A DNA stretch of 11,985 bases from Burkholderiaceae bacterium (GTDB taxonomy: Bacteria; Pseudomonadota; Gammaproteobacteria; Burkholderiales; Burkholderiaceae_C), in the NCBI GenBank assembly GCA_017999135.1, contig JAGOBT010000053.1, positions 1 to 11,985 of the forward strand. The letters are read 5' to 3'. Every line of letters starts with the position of its first letter. Position 1 is the stretch's first letter. The notes beneath the pieces are model-generated. The model did not search any database. It saw only the letters and a program-made list of their open reading frames with translations, and was not told the DNA's origin. Positions 1-11,985 of this stretch are shown here, piece after piece. Made by a program: the position numbers and the translations under genes.

Positions 1-1
1 G

Positions 2-127
2 AAACTGGATGTTGCGTCGATTGCGACCCTGGCCGACCTGCTGCAGTATCTGCAGCACTCCGGCGCGGCCGAGTTGGCGCAGCACCTGCCGCGGGTGCAG
101 GCGTATCGCGATACATACGGGGTCTGA
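2..127 (+). CDS. C-terminal 41 codons of an unidentified protein (5' end outside window)
   Basis: An open frame runs from the window edge and ends in TGA at 125-127. It encodes a helix-prone, leucine- and alanine-rich tail ending in the residues QAYRDTYGV. The next gene starts only 4 bp after this stop, in the same direction, which suggests co-transcription. Composition and codon use match the neighbouring genes. I do not recognise the family from this fragment; no motif, signal peptide or membrane segment is visible in it. It could be spurious, but the tight junction with a credible downstream start argues that it is a real gene end. Confidence 0.6.
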   Translation, partial: KLDVASIATLADLLQYLQHSGAAELAQHLPRVQAYRDTYGV

Positions 128-801
128 ACTGATGCTGGTGCTGCAGTGGCGGTGGGGTGGCTTGGCGCTGTGCGCGCTGGCATTGCCGCTGCTGTCTGCC
201 GCACAGGGCAGCCGCCCGGCGACAGGCATCTACAGTTGTGTCGACGCCCAGGGCCGCCGGCTCACGTCAGACCGCCCCATTCCCGCCTGCGTCAACCGCG
301 AGCAGCGCGTGCTCAACAGCGACGGCTCGGTGCAGCGGGTGCTGCCGCCCACCTTGACGGCCGAAGAGCGGGCCGAGCGCGATGCCGCCGAGCGCAAGGC
401 TGAACTCGCCCGCGCTGCGCAGGCCGACGCCGTGCGGCGCGACCGCAATCTGATGGCACGCTTTCCGGACGAGGCGGCCCACCACAAGGCCCGCGAAGCC
501 GCGCTGGACACGGTGCGCCTGGCCATGACCGCCACCGCGCTGCGGGTGAAGGAACTGGCCGCCGAACGCAAGCCGCTGATGGACGAGTCGGAGTTCTATG
601 CCGGCCGGCCCATGCCGGCCCGGCTGAGGCAGCAGCTCGATGCCAACGACGCCGCCGTGGCGGCGCAGCGCCAGGCCACCATCAACCAGGAACTGGAACT
701 GGCCCGCATCAACCGCCTGTACGACGCCGAGCTCGACCGCCTGCGCAGGCTGTGGGCGGGCGCGTTGCCGGGGTCGTTGCCCCCGGTGGCGCCCACCCAG
801 G

Positions 802-5314
<4,513 letters not shown>

Positions 5315-5334
5315 GCCGTGACGCCCTGCCCCCC

Positions 5335-5366
5335 GGCCGGCGCATCGCAGATGCTGCCGGCCTTTG
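5335..5366 (+). terminator. Stem-loop with short T-run between mreB and mreC (terminator or attenuator)
   Basis: GGCCGGC (5335-5341) followed by GCATC (5342-5346) pairs with GATGC (5350-5354) and GCCGGCC (5356-5362). This gives a 12-bp stem with one bulged T (5355) and a GCA loop. TTTGT follows at 5363. The hairpin is very stable, but the T-run has only three consecutive Ts, so partial termination with read-through is more likely than a full stop. It sits 20 bp after the mreB stop and 27 bp before the mreC start. mreC has no visible promoter of its own. Confidence 0.6.
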
Positions 5367-5392
5367 TCATTCAGGTCAGGCATTGAGCGGCC

Positions 5393-6367
5393 ATGGCCCT
5401 GGGCACCATCGACCGCGCGCCGCCGCCGTTCTTCCGGCAGGGGCCGTCGGCGCTGACCAAGCTGGCGCTGTTCTCGGCGCTGGCCGTCTTCCTGATGGCA
5501 GCCGACACCCGCTGGCAGCTCACTCAGCCGATGCGCGCCGCGCTGGCCACCGCGCTGCTGCCGCTGCAGCAGACGCTGCAGGTGCCCACGGCGCTGCTGG
5601 ACAACGGCCTGAGCTACCTGCAGGGCATCAAGGACGCCCAGGCCCGCGAAGCCGCCGCCCGCCAGCAGCTGGCGCGCCAGAGCGAGCGCGCCGCCCGCAC
5701 CGAGCAGCTGGCCGCCGAGAACGAGCGCCTGCGCGCCCTGCTGGACCTGCAGCCCGCGCTGCAGGTCCGCAGCGTGGCGGCCGAACTGCTGTACGAGGCA
5801 GGTGACCCGTATTCGCGCAAGATCTTCATCAACCGCGGCGCCCGCCAGGGCGTGGTGGCCGGCGCGCCGGTGGTCAACGAGGCCGGCGTGCTGGGCCAGG
5901 TGACCGAGGTCTACCCGCTGTCGGCCGTGGTCACCCTGCTGACCGACCGCGATGCCGCGATCCCGGTGCTGAACGCCCGCACCCAGCAGCGCGGCGCGGC
6001 CTTCGGCGGCGCCGAGGGCGGCAGCGCGCTGGAACTGCGCTTCATGGCCGGCAATGCCGACGTGCAGGCCGGTGACGCGCTGACCACCAGCGGTGTCGAC
6101 GGCGTCTACCCGCCCGGCCTGCCGGTGGCCCGCGTGGCGCGGGTGGAGCGCCGGTCGGACGCCGGCTTCGCCCGCATCGTGCTGGCCCCGATGGCGGCGA
6201 TGGACAACCTGCGCCACATGCTGGTGCTGGAGCCGCTGGCGGTGCAGATGCCGCCGCGGCCGGCCGAAGCCGTGCCGCCGGCTGCTGGCACCGCCAGGAG
6301 CGGCAGCCGTGCCAGCGCCGCCGGCCGGCCGGGCGTGCCGGCGTCGGGCCAGGAGCTGACGCGATGA
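5393..6367 (+). CDS. mreC: Rod shape-determining protein MreC
   Basis: MreC is a bitopic inner-membrane protein whose periplasmic domain binds and activates PBP2 (with RodA) and links it to MreB. The 324-residue product has a short cytoplasmic N-terminus (FFRQGPSALTK), one membrane helix at about 22-38, and a coiled coil at about 74-118 (heptad-like, Arg/Ala/Glu-rich). Then come the MreC beta domains, with EAGDPYSRKIFINRGARQGV (135-154), AGVLGQV (164-170), VTLLTDRDAAIPV (180-192) and TTSGVDGVYPPGLPV (231-245). The last 40 residues are a Pro/Ala/Arg-rich tail, probably disordered. It lies 78 bp after mreB, across a stem-loop, and its stop overlaps the mreD start by ATGA. The ribosome binding site is weak (GAGCGG at 5385-5390). 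Confidence 0.97.
   Translation: MALGTIDRAPPPFFRQGPSALTKLALFSALAVFLMAADTRWQLTQPMRAALATALLPLQQTLQVPTALLDNGLSYLQGIKDAQAREAAARQQLARQSERAARTEQLAAENERLRALLDLQPALQVRSVAAELLYEAGDPYSRKIFINRGARQGVVAGAPVVNEAGVLGQVTEVYPLSAVVTLLTDRDAAIPVLNARTQQRGAAFGGAEGGSALELRFMAGNADVQAGDALTTSGVDGVYPPGLPVARVARVERRSDAGFARIVLAPMAAMDNLRHMLVLEPLAVQMPPRPAEAVPPAAGTARSGSRASAAGRPGVPASGQELTR
6351..6355 (+). promoter_or_regulatory. Shine-Dalgarno site of mreD
   Basis: AGGAG lies 8 nt before the ATG at 6364 and 14 nt before a second in-frame ATG at 6370, which favours 6364 as the mreD start. It is the best ribosome binding site in the mre operon, placed inside the end of mreC. Confidence 0.65.
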
Positions 6368-6885
6368 TCATGGCCCGCGGCACCGACCAGCTGCTGCTGC
6401 CGGTCAACCCGTTCTTCATCGCGCTGACGCTGCTGGGCGCGCTGCTGCTGGAAATGCTGCCCGGTGGCCGCCACCCGGCCGCGCCCGACCTGCTGGCCCT
6501 GGTGCTGGTGTTCTGGAACGTGCACCAGCCGCGCCGCGTGGGCGTGGGCTTCGCCTTCGCCTTCGGCCTGGTGATGGACGTGCACCAGGGCGCGGTGCTG
6601 GGCCAGCACGCGCTGGCCTACACCCTGCTGAGCTACCTGGCCATCACCGTGCACCGCCGCGTGCTGTGGTTCAGCCTGCCGGCGCAGGCGCTGCATGTGC
6701 TGCCGGTGTTCTTTGCCGCGCATGCGGTGGCGATGGTGGCGCGGCTGGCGGCTGGCGGCATGTTCCCGGGCTGGACAGTGCTGCTGGCGCCGGTGTTCGA
6801 GGCCCTGCTGTGGCCGCTGGTGGTGCTGCTGCTGCTGGCGCCGCAACGGCGCGCGCCCGATCCGGACAAGAATCGACCTCTCTGA
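6364..6885 (+). CDS. mreD: Rod shape-determining membrane protein MreD
   Basis: MreD is a small polytopic membrane protein of the elongasome that interacts with MreC and modulates its activation of PBP2. The 173-residue product is mostly hydrophobic, with about five membrane helices (roughly 16-33, 42-58, 60-78, 82-96, 105-128 and 137-159, some of which may be re-entrant). The family-typical block is GLVMDVHQGAVLGQHALAY (68-86) with D72; a charged tail (PQRRAPDPDKNRPL) ends the protein. It overlaps mreC by ATGA and is followed by mrdA after 16 bp. Sequence conservation of MreD is low, so the call relies on topology, length, the GLxxDxxxGxxLGxxAL pattern and position between mreC and mrdA. Confidence 0.95.
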   Translation: MIMARGTDQLLLPVNPFFIALTLLGALLLEMLPGGRHPAAPDLLALVLVFWNVHQPRRVGVGFAFAFGLVMDVHQGAVLGQHALAYTLLSYLAITVHRRVLWFSLPAQALHVLPVFFAAHAVAMVARLAAGGMFPGWTVLLAPVFEALLWPLVVLLLLAPQRRAPDPDKNRPL

Positions 6886-6901
6886 AGGGCTGGCAGCATC
6901 G

Positions 6902-8953
6902 ATGGCAGAGCTGAAGAACCTCGAACGCGACCTCGACCGGTTCAACACCCGGTTGCTGGTGGCGGCGCTGTTCGTGCTGCTGTGCTTCGGCCTGCTGGGC
7001 TGGCGCATGGTGGTGCTGCAGGTGGTGCGCCATGACGAGCTGGCGCTCCAGGCCGAGGCCAACCGCATCGCGGTGCTGCCGGTGGTGCCCAACCGCGGGC
7101 TGATCGTCGACCGCAACGGCGTGGTGCTGGCCACCAACTATTCGGCCTACACGCTGGAGATCACGCCGTCGCGGGTGCAGGGCGAGATCGACGCCGTGAT
7201 CGACAGCCTGGCCGAGGTGGTGCCCATCGAGACCCGCGACCGCCGCCGCTTCAAGCGCCTGCAGGACGAGAGCAAGAACTTCGAATCGCTGCCCATCCGC
7301 ACCAAGCTGACCGACGAGGAGGTGGCCCGCTTCACCGCGCAGCGCTTCCGCTTCCCGGGCGTGGACGTGCGCGCGCGGCTGTTCCGCAGCTACCCGGCGG
7401 GCGAGGTGGGCAGCCACCTGATCGGCTACATCGGCCGCATCAACGCCGCCGAGAAGAAGGCGATGGACGAGTGGGACGACGAGCTGCTGGCCAACTACCG
7501 CGGCACCGAGGTCATCGGCAAGCTGGGCCTGGAACAGCGCTACGAGCGCGAGCTGCATGGCACCACCGGCTTCGAGGAGGTGGAAACCTCGGCCGGCGGC
7601 CGCGCCGTGCGCCGGCTCAAGAGCCACCCGGCCACGCCCGGCAACACCCTGGTGCTGAGCATCGACATCAAGCTGCAGGCGCTGGTGGAGCAGCTGTTCG
7701 GCGACCGCCGCGGCGCGCTGGTGGCCATCGACCCGCGCAACGGCGAGGTGCTGGCCTTCGTCAGCAAGCCCACCTTCGACCCCAACCTGTTCGTCGACGG
7801 CATCGACCAGGAGAACTGGCGCGCGCTGAACGACAGCATCGACAAGCCGCTGCTCAACCGCGCGCTGCGCGGCACCTACCCGCCGGGCAGCACCTTCAAG
7901 CCCTTCATGGCGATGGCCGCGCTGACCAGCGGCAAGCGCGGGCCCGGCACCATCGTCCACGACGGCGGCAGCTTCCACTTCGGCGGACATGAATTCCGCA
8001 GCCATGGCGACCACGGCCTGGGCCCGGTGGACATGCGCCGCTCCATCGTGCAGAGCAGCAACGTCTACTACTACTCGCTGGCCAACGAGATGGGCGTGGA
8101 CCTGATGCACGAACAGCTGCTGCCGTTCGGCCTGGGCCGCAAGACCGACATCGACCTGGACGGCGAAGTGACCGGCCTGCTGCCCAGCACCGCCTGGAAG
8201 AAGCGCGCCTACCGCAAGCCCGAGCAGCAGAAGTGGTATGCCGGCGAGACCATCTCGCTGGGCATCGGCCAGGGCTACAACAACTTCACCATGCTGCAGC
8301 TGGCCAGCGCCACCGCCACGCTGGTGTCGGGCGGCCAGCGCTTCGAGCCGCGGCTGGTGCGCGAGATCCGCAACATCGTCACCCACCAGGCCACGCCGGT
8401 GGCGGGCCAGGCGCTGGCGCCGCTGCCGTTCAAGCCCGAGCATGTGGCCCTGGTGATGAACGCGATGCACGGTGTCACGCAGGAAGGCACCAGCACCCGG
8501 GTGTTTGCCGGCGCGCCCTACAAGACCGGTGGCAAGACCGGCACCGCCCAGGCGGTGGGCGTGAAGGCCAACGAGAAGTACAACGCGGCGCGGCTGTCGG
8601 AGTTCCAGCGTGACCATTCCCTCTACACCGCCTTCGCGCCGCTGGACGTCCCCACCATCGCGCTGGCGGTGATCGTCGAGAACGCGGGCTTCGGTGCCGC
8701 CGCGGCCGCCCCCATCGCCCGGCGGGTGTTCGACTACGTGCTGGCCGGCCAGTGGCCCAGTGAGGAAGACATCGCCGCCACGCGTGAAGGCCGCAGCGTG
8801 GCGCCCATGGGCACGCCGCGCCGCGCCGACGAGGTGCCGATGTCGGAGCTGGGCCTGCCGCTGCTGGCCGGCAGCCTGCCGCCTGGCGTGCAGACCACCG
8901 CGCTGGCCCCGCCCGCGGCCGCGCCGGCCGGCCCGGGGCGGGCCACGCCATGA
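6902..8953 (+). CDS. mrdA: Peptidoglycan D,D-transpeptidase, penicillin-binding protein 2
   Basis: PBP2 is the class B transpeptidase that cross-links peptidoglycan made by RodA during cell elongation. The 683-residue product has a membrane anchor at about 17-40, the N-terminal pedestal domain (NRIAVLPVVPNRGLIVDRNG at 54-73, through RLFRSYPAGEVGSHLIGYIG), and the transpeptidase domain from about 250. All catalytic motifs are present: S330-T-F-K333, S385-S-N387 and K545-T-G-T548, with S330 at the E. coli PBP2 position. A tail of about 70 residues after VFDYVLAGQWPS (610-620) ends Pro/Ala-rich, making it some 50 residues longer than E. coli PBP2 (633 residues, from memory). The start at 6902 follows mreD by 16 bp, has GAAGGG at 6884-6889, and gives the expected short cytoplasmic N-terminus; the frame is open further upstream but overlaps mreD. 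It overlaps rodA by ATGA. Confidence 0.97.
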   Translation: MAELKNLERDLDRFNTRLLVAALFVLLCFGLLGWRMVVLQVVRHDELALQAEANRIAVLPVVPNRGLIVDRNGVVLATNYSAYTLEITPSRVQGEIDAVIDSLAEVVPIETRDRRRFKRLQDESKNFESLPIRTKLTDEEVARFTAQRFRFPGVDVRARLFRSYPAGEVGSHLIGYIGRINAAEKKAMDEWDDELLANYRGTEVIGKLGLEQRYERELHGTTGFEEVETSAGGRAVRRLKSHPATPGNTLVLSIDIKLQALVEQLFGDRRGALVAIDPRNGEVLAFVSKPTFDPNLFVDGIDQENWRALNDSIDKPLLNRALRGTYPPGSTFKPFMAMAALTSGKRGPGTIVHDGGSFHFGGHEFRSHGDHGLGPVDMRRSIVQSSNVYYYSLANEMGVDLMHEQLLPFGLGRKTDIDLDGEVTGLLPSTAWKKRAYRKPEQQKWYAGETISLGIGQGYNNFTMLQLASATATLVSGGQRFEPRLVREIRNIVTHQATPVAGQALAPLPFKPEHVALVMNAMHGVTQEGTSTRVFAGAPYKTGGKTGTAQAVGVKANEKYNAARLSEFQRDHSLYTAFAPLDVPTIALAVIVENAGFGAAAAAPIARRVFDYVLAGQWPSEEDIAATREGRSVAPMGTPRRADEVPMSELGLPLLAGSLPPGVQTTALAPPAAAPAGPGRATP

Positions 8954-10116
8954 TCGCCGTGGTCGACCGCCCGTCGCTGTGGCTGCGCATCAAGCCGGTG
9001 GTCAGCGGGTTCGACGGCCCGCTGCTGGCGGTGGTGCTGGCGCTGGCCGCGCTGGGCATGGTCACCATGTACTCGGTGGGCTATGACCACGGCACCCGCT
9101 TCGTCGACCATGGCCGCAACATGCTGCTGGCCGGGGCGCTGATGTTCATCGTGGCGCAGGTGCCGCCGCAGCGGCTGATGGCGCTGGCGGTGCCGCTGTA
9201 CACCCTGGGCGTGGCGCTGCTGGTGGCCACCGCGCTGTTCGGCATCACCAAGAAGGGCGCCACCCGCTGGCTGAACGTGGGCGTGGTGATCCAGCCGAGT
9301 GAGCTGCTGAAGCTGGCCACGCCGCTGATGCTGGCCTGGTGGTTCCAGACCTGCGAGAACCGCCAGATGGGCCAGTTGCGCTGGCCCGACTTTGCCGTGG
9401 CCGGCGTGCTGCTGCTGGTGCCGTTTCTGCTGGTGGCCAAGCAGCCCGACTTGGGCACATCGCTGCTGGTGGCCGCCGCCGGCCTGTACGTGCTGTTCTT
9501 TGCCGGACTGTCGTGGCGGCTGATCGTGCCGCTGGTGGCGGTGTCGGCGCTGGGGCTGGTGGCCATCGTCGTCAGCGGCGACGCGCTGTGCCAGCCCGGC
9601 GTGGACTGGCAGGTGCTGCGTGACTACCAGAAGCAGCGTGTGTGCACCCTGCTCGACCCCACGCGTGACCCGCTGGGCAAGGGCTTCCACATCCTGCAGG
9701 GCATGATCGCCATCGGCTCGGGCGGCCTCACCGGCAAGGGCTTCATGAGCGGCACCCAGACGCACCTGGAATTCATCCCCGAGCGCACCACCGACTTCAT
9801 CTTCGCCGCCTTCAGCGAAGAATTCGGCCTGGCCGGCGTGGCCCTGCTGGCGCTGGGCTTCACCGTGCTGATCCTGCGCGGGCTCTGGATCGCGGCGTCG
9901 GCACCCACGGTGTTCTCGCGCCTGCTGGCCGGTGCGCTGAGCCTGAGCTTCTTCACCTACTGCTTCGTCAACATGGGCATGGTCAGCGGCATCCTGCCGG
10001 TGGTGGGCGTGCCGCTGCCCTTCATCAGCTACGGCGGCACCGCGATGGTGACGCTGGGCATCGCCCTGGGCATGCTGATGTCCATCGCCCGCAGCAAGGG
10101 CCTGATGCAGCGATGA
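8950..10116 (+). CDS. rodA: Rod shape-determining peptidoglycan glycosyltransferase RodA (SEDS family)
   Basis: RodA polymerises lipid II into glycan strands and works as a complex with PBP2. The 388-residue product is polytopic, with about ten membrane helices, and carries SEDS hallmarks. These are GATRWLNVGVVIQPSELLKL (103-122), VAKQPDLGTSLLV (162-174), and a long periplasmic loop with DPTRDPLGKGFHILQGMIAIGSGGLTGKG (236-264). PERTTDFIFAAFSEEFG (277-293) contains the proposed catalytic Asp (D282), and the final helices hold GILPVVGVPLPFISYGG. RodA rather than FtsW is supported by the overlap with mrdA, the THLEFIPE block and the short N-terminus. An ATGA joins it to mrdA upstream, and another ATGA joins it to the oxidoreductase downstream. 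Confidence 0.97.
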   Translation: MIAVVDRPSLWLRIKPVVSGFDGPLLAVVLALAALGMVTMYSVGYDHGTRFVDHGRNMLLAGALMFIVAQVPPQRLMALAVPLYTLGVALLVATALFGITKKGATRWLNVGVVIQPSELLKLATPLMLAWWFQTCENRQMGQLRWPDFAVAGVLLLVPFLLVAKQPDLGTSLLVAAAGLYVLFFAGLSWRLIVPLVAVSALGLVAIVVSGDALCQPGVDWQVLRDYQKQRVCTLLDPTRDPLGKGFHILQGMIAIGSGGLTGKGFMSGTQTHLEFIPERTTDFIFAAFSEEFGLAGVALLALGFTVLILRGLWIAASAPTVFSRLLAGALSLSFFTYCFVNMGMVSGILPVVGVPLPFISYGGTAMVTLGIALGMLMSIARSKGLMQR

Positions 10117-11057
10117 CACCGCTGTGCACCACGCCGGTGGCCGTGGTCGGCATCGGCAACATGGGGCTGGCGATGGCGCTGCGGCTGCGCGATGCCGGCC
10201 AGGCCGTGCGGGTGCACGACATCGACCCCGCCCGGCATGCCCTGGCCGCCGCGGCAGGTGCAGTGCCGGCGGCGTCGCCGGCCGATGCGGCGGCAGGCTG
10301 CGCGGTGCTGATCGTTGCTGTGGTGGACGCCGCGCAGACCGAGGCGGTGCTGTTCGGACCGCAGGGCGCCGCCGCCGCGTTGCCCCCCGGCGCCAGCGTG
10401 CTGCTGTGCCCGACCATCGGCCCGGCCGACGTCGAAGCCTTGGCTGCGCGCCTGGCGCAGGCCGGCCTGGGCTGCCTGGACGCGCCGATGTCCGGCGGCC
10501 CGGCCCGCGCCCGCGACGGCGGCATGAGCCTGATGGTGGCCGGCGCGCCGGCCACCCGGGCCGCATTGCAGCCGCTGTTGCAGCACCTGGCCTCGCGCCT
10601 GTTCCACATCGGTGACCGCCCGGGCGATGGCGCCCGCACCAAGCTGGTCAACAACCTGCTGGCGGCCACCCAACTGGCGGCGTCGGCCGAGGTCATCGCG
10701 CTGGCCCAGCGGCTGGGGCTGGACGGCGCCGCCACGCTGGCGGTGATCAACGCCTCCAGCGGCGCCAGCTGGATCGGTGCCGACCGCATGGCCCGCGCGC
10801 TGGACGGCGACTTCGCCCCACGCGCCCACACCTCGCTGCTGGCCAAGGACGCCGCCCTGGCGCTGGCCATGGCCGCGCAGGCCGGCGTGCGCCCCTTGCT
10901 GGGCACGGCGGCGGCGGGGCAGTTCCAGGCGGCGCTGGCAGCCGGCTTCGGCGCTGACGACGACGCCCGGTTGCTGAGCCTGCTGCAGCAGCAGTTCGAC
11001 GCGGGCGCAGCTCAGCCCGCCGGCGGCGGCAGCGTGTCGCCTGGCGCGCCGGCCTGA
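10113..11057 (+). CDS. NAD(P)-dependent oxidoreductase, beta-hydroxyacid dehydrogenase (3-hydroxyisobutyrate dehydrogenase-like) family
   Basis: This 314-residue protein has the layout of the beta-hydroxyacid dehydrogenase family, cytoplasmic enzymes that oxidise small 3-hydroxy acids or reduce the corresponding aldehydes/keto acids. The N-terminal Rossmann fold shows VVGIGNMGLAMA (11-22; G13, G15, G18), with D36/D38 in VHDIDPA ending beta-2, which tends to favour NAD over NADP. The substrate-binding signature is DAPMSGGPARARDG (123-136), and the catalytic-lysine motif is GDGARTKLVNN (171-181) with K177. LLAKD (242-246) sits in the C-terminal helical domain. The substrate cannot be told; L-threonate or 3-hydroxyisobutyrate-type acids are possible. 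It overlaps rodA by ATGA, with AAGGG at 10096-10100, so it is probably the last gene of the mre-rod operon. Its last 46 bp overlap the sensor kinase on the other strand. The 20-residue Gly/Pro/Ala tail lies in that overlap. Confidence 0.88.
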   Translation: MTPLCTTPVAVVGIGNMGLAMALRLRDAGQAVRVHDIDPARHALAAAAGAVPAASPADAAAGCAVLIVAVVDAAQTEAVLFGPQGAAAALPPGASVLLCPTIGPADVEALAARLAQAGLGCLDAPMSGGPARARDGGMSLMVAGAPATRAALQPLLQHLASRLFHIGDRPGDGARTKLVNNLLAATQLAASAEVIALAQRLGLDGAATLAVINASSGASWIGADRMARALDGDFAPRAHTSLLAKDAALALAMAAQAGVRPLLGTAAAGQFQAALAAGFGADDDARLLSLLQQQFDAGAAQPAGGGSVSPGAPA

Positions 11058-11985
11058 CCGCTGTCGGGCCGGCTCAGCGCAAACCGCACGGTGAACAGTG
11101 CCCCGGGGCCCATGCCCTGGGCAGCGGCGCTGCCGCGTGGGCGCGCATCGGTGATCGTCAGGTCCGCCCCGTGCTGCTGCACGATCTCGTTGACGATCGC
11201 CAGCCCCAGGCCGCTGCCATCCACGTTGGTGCCCAGTGCGCGGTAGAACGGCTGCAGCACCAGCGCACGCTCGGCCTCGGGGATGCCGGGGCCGGTGTCT
11301 TCCACCTGCAGCACCACCACCTGGCCGAACGGGTCGTCCACCACCCGCGCTGTCACCGTGCCGCCGGCCGGGGTGTACTGCAGCGCGTTGTCCACCAGGT
11401 TGCGCACCAGCTCACGCACCAGCGTGGGCTGGCCCATCAGCGTGCCATTCAGTGACTGGCCGTCGTCGGGGCCCTCATAGCCCAGGTCGATGCGCTTGTC
11501 CATGGCCTTGGGCACGAAGTCGCGCACGGTTTCACGCGCCAGTGCGGCCAGGTCCACCGGCTCGGGCGGCCGCGCCAGGGTCTTGGCCTCGGCCCGGGCC
11601 ATGGCCAGCAGCTGGTTGACCATGTGCGCCGCCCGCTCGGTGCTGTGGGCGATGTACTGCAGGCTCTGCTTCAGCGCCTTCGGGTCCTGCTGGCCGGCAT
11701 CGATCTCGCGCTGCGCCAGCTCGGCCTGCATGCGCAGGCCGGCCAGCGGCGTCTTCAGCTGGTGCGCCGCGTCGGCCAGAAAGTGCTTCTGCGTGCGCAT
11801 CGACTGGTCCAGCCGGCCCAGCAGGTCATTGATGGCGCTGACCAGTGGCGCCACCTCTTCGGGCACGTCGCGCTCGGCCAGCGGGCTCAGGTCGTGGCTT
11901 TCGCGGCGGCGGATGCGCTGCTGCAGCTCGTTCAGCGGCTTGATGCCGCGCGCCAACGCAAACCACACCAGCAGCACGGCCAGCG
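11012..11985 (-). CDS. Sensor histidine kinase, TctE-like (N-terminal part beyond window)
   Basis: This is a membrane histidine kinase of a two-component system; about 324 C-terminal residues are visible, with no stop before the window edge. The visible part starts inside a membrane helix (LAVLLVWFALARGI). A HAMP-like linker follows (KPLNELQQRIRRRESHDLSPL...), then HisKA with FLADAAHQLKTPLAG (phospho-acceptor His at 11762-11764). HATPase_c follows with the N box LVRNLVDNALQYTP, G1 VEDTGPGIP, F box LQPFYRALG and G2 GSGLGLAIVNEIVQQHG. The H-box and linker sequence resemble TctE/QseC-type kinases, often paired with a response regulator gene just upstream; that gene would lie past 11985. The Pro/Gly-rich tail overlaps the oxidoreductase gene by 46 bp. 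The signal sensed cannot be judged without the periplasmic domain. Confidence 0.93.
   Translation of the reverse strand, partial: LAVLLVWFALARGIKPLNELQQRIRRRESHDLSPLAERDVPEEVAPLVSAINDLLGRLDQSMRTQKHFLADAAHQLKTPLAGLRMQAELAQREIDAGQQDPKALKQSLQYIAHSTERAAHMVNQLLAMARAEAKTLARPPEPVDLAALARETVRDFVPKAMDKRIDLGYEGPDDGQSLNGTLMGQPTLVRELVRNLVDNALQYTPAGGTVTARVVDDPFGQVVVLQVEDTGPGIPEAERALVLQPFYRALGTNVDGSGLGLAIVNEIVQQHGADLTITDARPRGSAAAQGMGPGALFTVRFALSRPDSGQAGAPGDTLPPPAG
11048..11073. terminator. Strong hairpin at the convergent oxidoreductase / sensor kinase junction
   Basis: GCCGGCCTGAC (11048-11058) pairs with GTCGGGCCGGC (11063-11073) around a CGCT loop: 11 pairs, one of them T-G. The left arm contains the oxidoreductase stop codon (11055-11057); the whole element is inside the kinase gene's last codons. 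No T-run follows on either strand, so factor-independent termination is uncertain. It may block or mark transcription ends from both sides. Confidence 0.45.

Noticed and set aside
6695..6901. Upstream start for mrdA at 6695
   Set aside because: It would lie within mreD and add a Cys/Trp/Arg-rich segment before the short cytoplasmic tail expected of PBP2.

Overview
This window is GC-rich DNA (roughly 70% by eye, with strong G/C third-position bias) from a betaproteobacterium, most likely a Burkholderiales member of the Rubrivivax/Leptothrix/Roseateles type. The assignment rests on protein flavour (MreB, MreC, GatB, TctE-like kinase), a DUF4124 protein, and the arrangement of gatCAB divergent from mreBCD-mrdA-rodA, which I recall as usual in Burkholderiales. 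It is a core housekeeping locus. I see no insertion sequence, phage gene, CRISPR array, tRNA or rRNA.

Layout. 1-127: the last 41 codons of an unidentified plus-strand gene. 132-833 (+): a secreted DUF4124 protein. 802-4041 (-): gatC, gatA and gatB, the three subunits of the tRNA-dependent amidotransferase, packed with a 4-bp overlap and a 4-bp gap. 4042-4270: the only sizeable intergenic region, holding an AT-rich promoter island shared by gatC and mreB, a perfect 8-bp inverted repeat and a mreB leader of about 160 nt. 4271-10116 (+): mreB, mreC, mreD, mrdA (PBP2) and rodA, the elongasome or rod-shape operon. 10113-11057 (+): a beta-hydroxyacid-dehydrogenase-family oxidoreductase overlapping rodA by ATGA. 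11012-11985 (-): a TctE-like sensor histidine kinase cut by the window end.

How the genes work together. MreB filaments in the cytoplasm, through MreC and MreD in the membrane, position and activate the RodA glycosyltransferase with the PBP2 transpeptidase, which together build the lateral cell wall. GatCAB converts misacylated Glu-tRNA(Gln) and/or Asp-tRNA(Asn) to the correct amidated form. The DUF4124 protein, oxidoreductase and kinase have no demonstrated link to either process.

What is worth a second look is small-scale structure rather than a new system. There is a stem-loop followed by TTT between mreB and mreC that could set the MreB:MreC ratio. A 20-bp palindrome and symmetric -10-like island lie in the gatC/mreB control region. 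Mutually exclusive stems can be drawn in the mreB leader. Both convergent gene pairs overlap at their 3' ends (32 and 46 bp), and each overlap carries an inverted repeat embracing stop codons. I did not find a credible undescribed multi-gene system.
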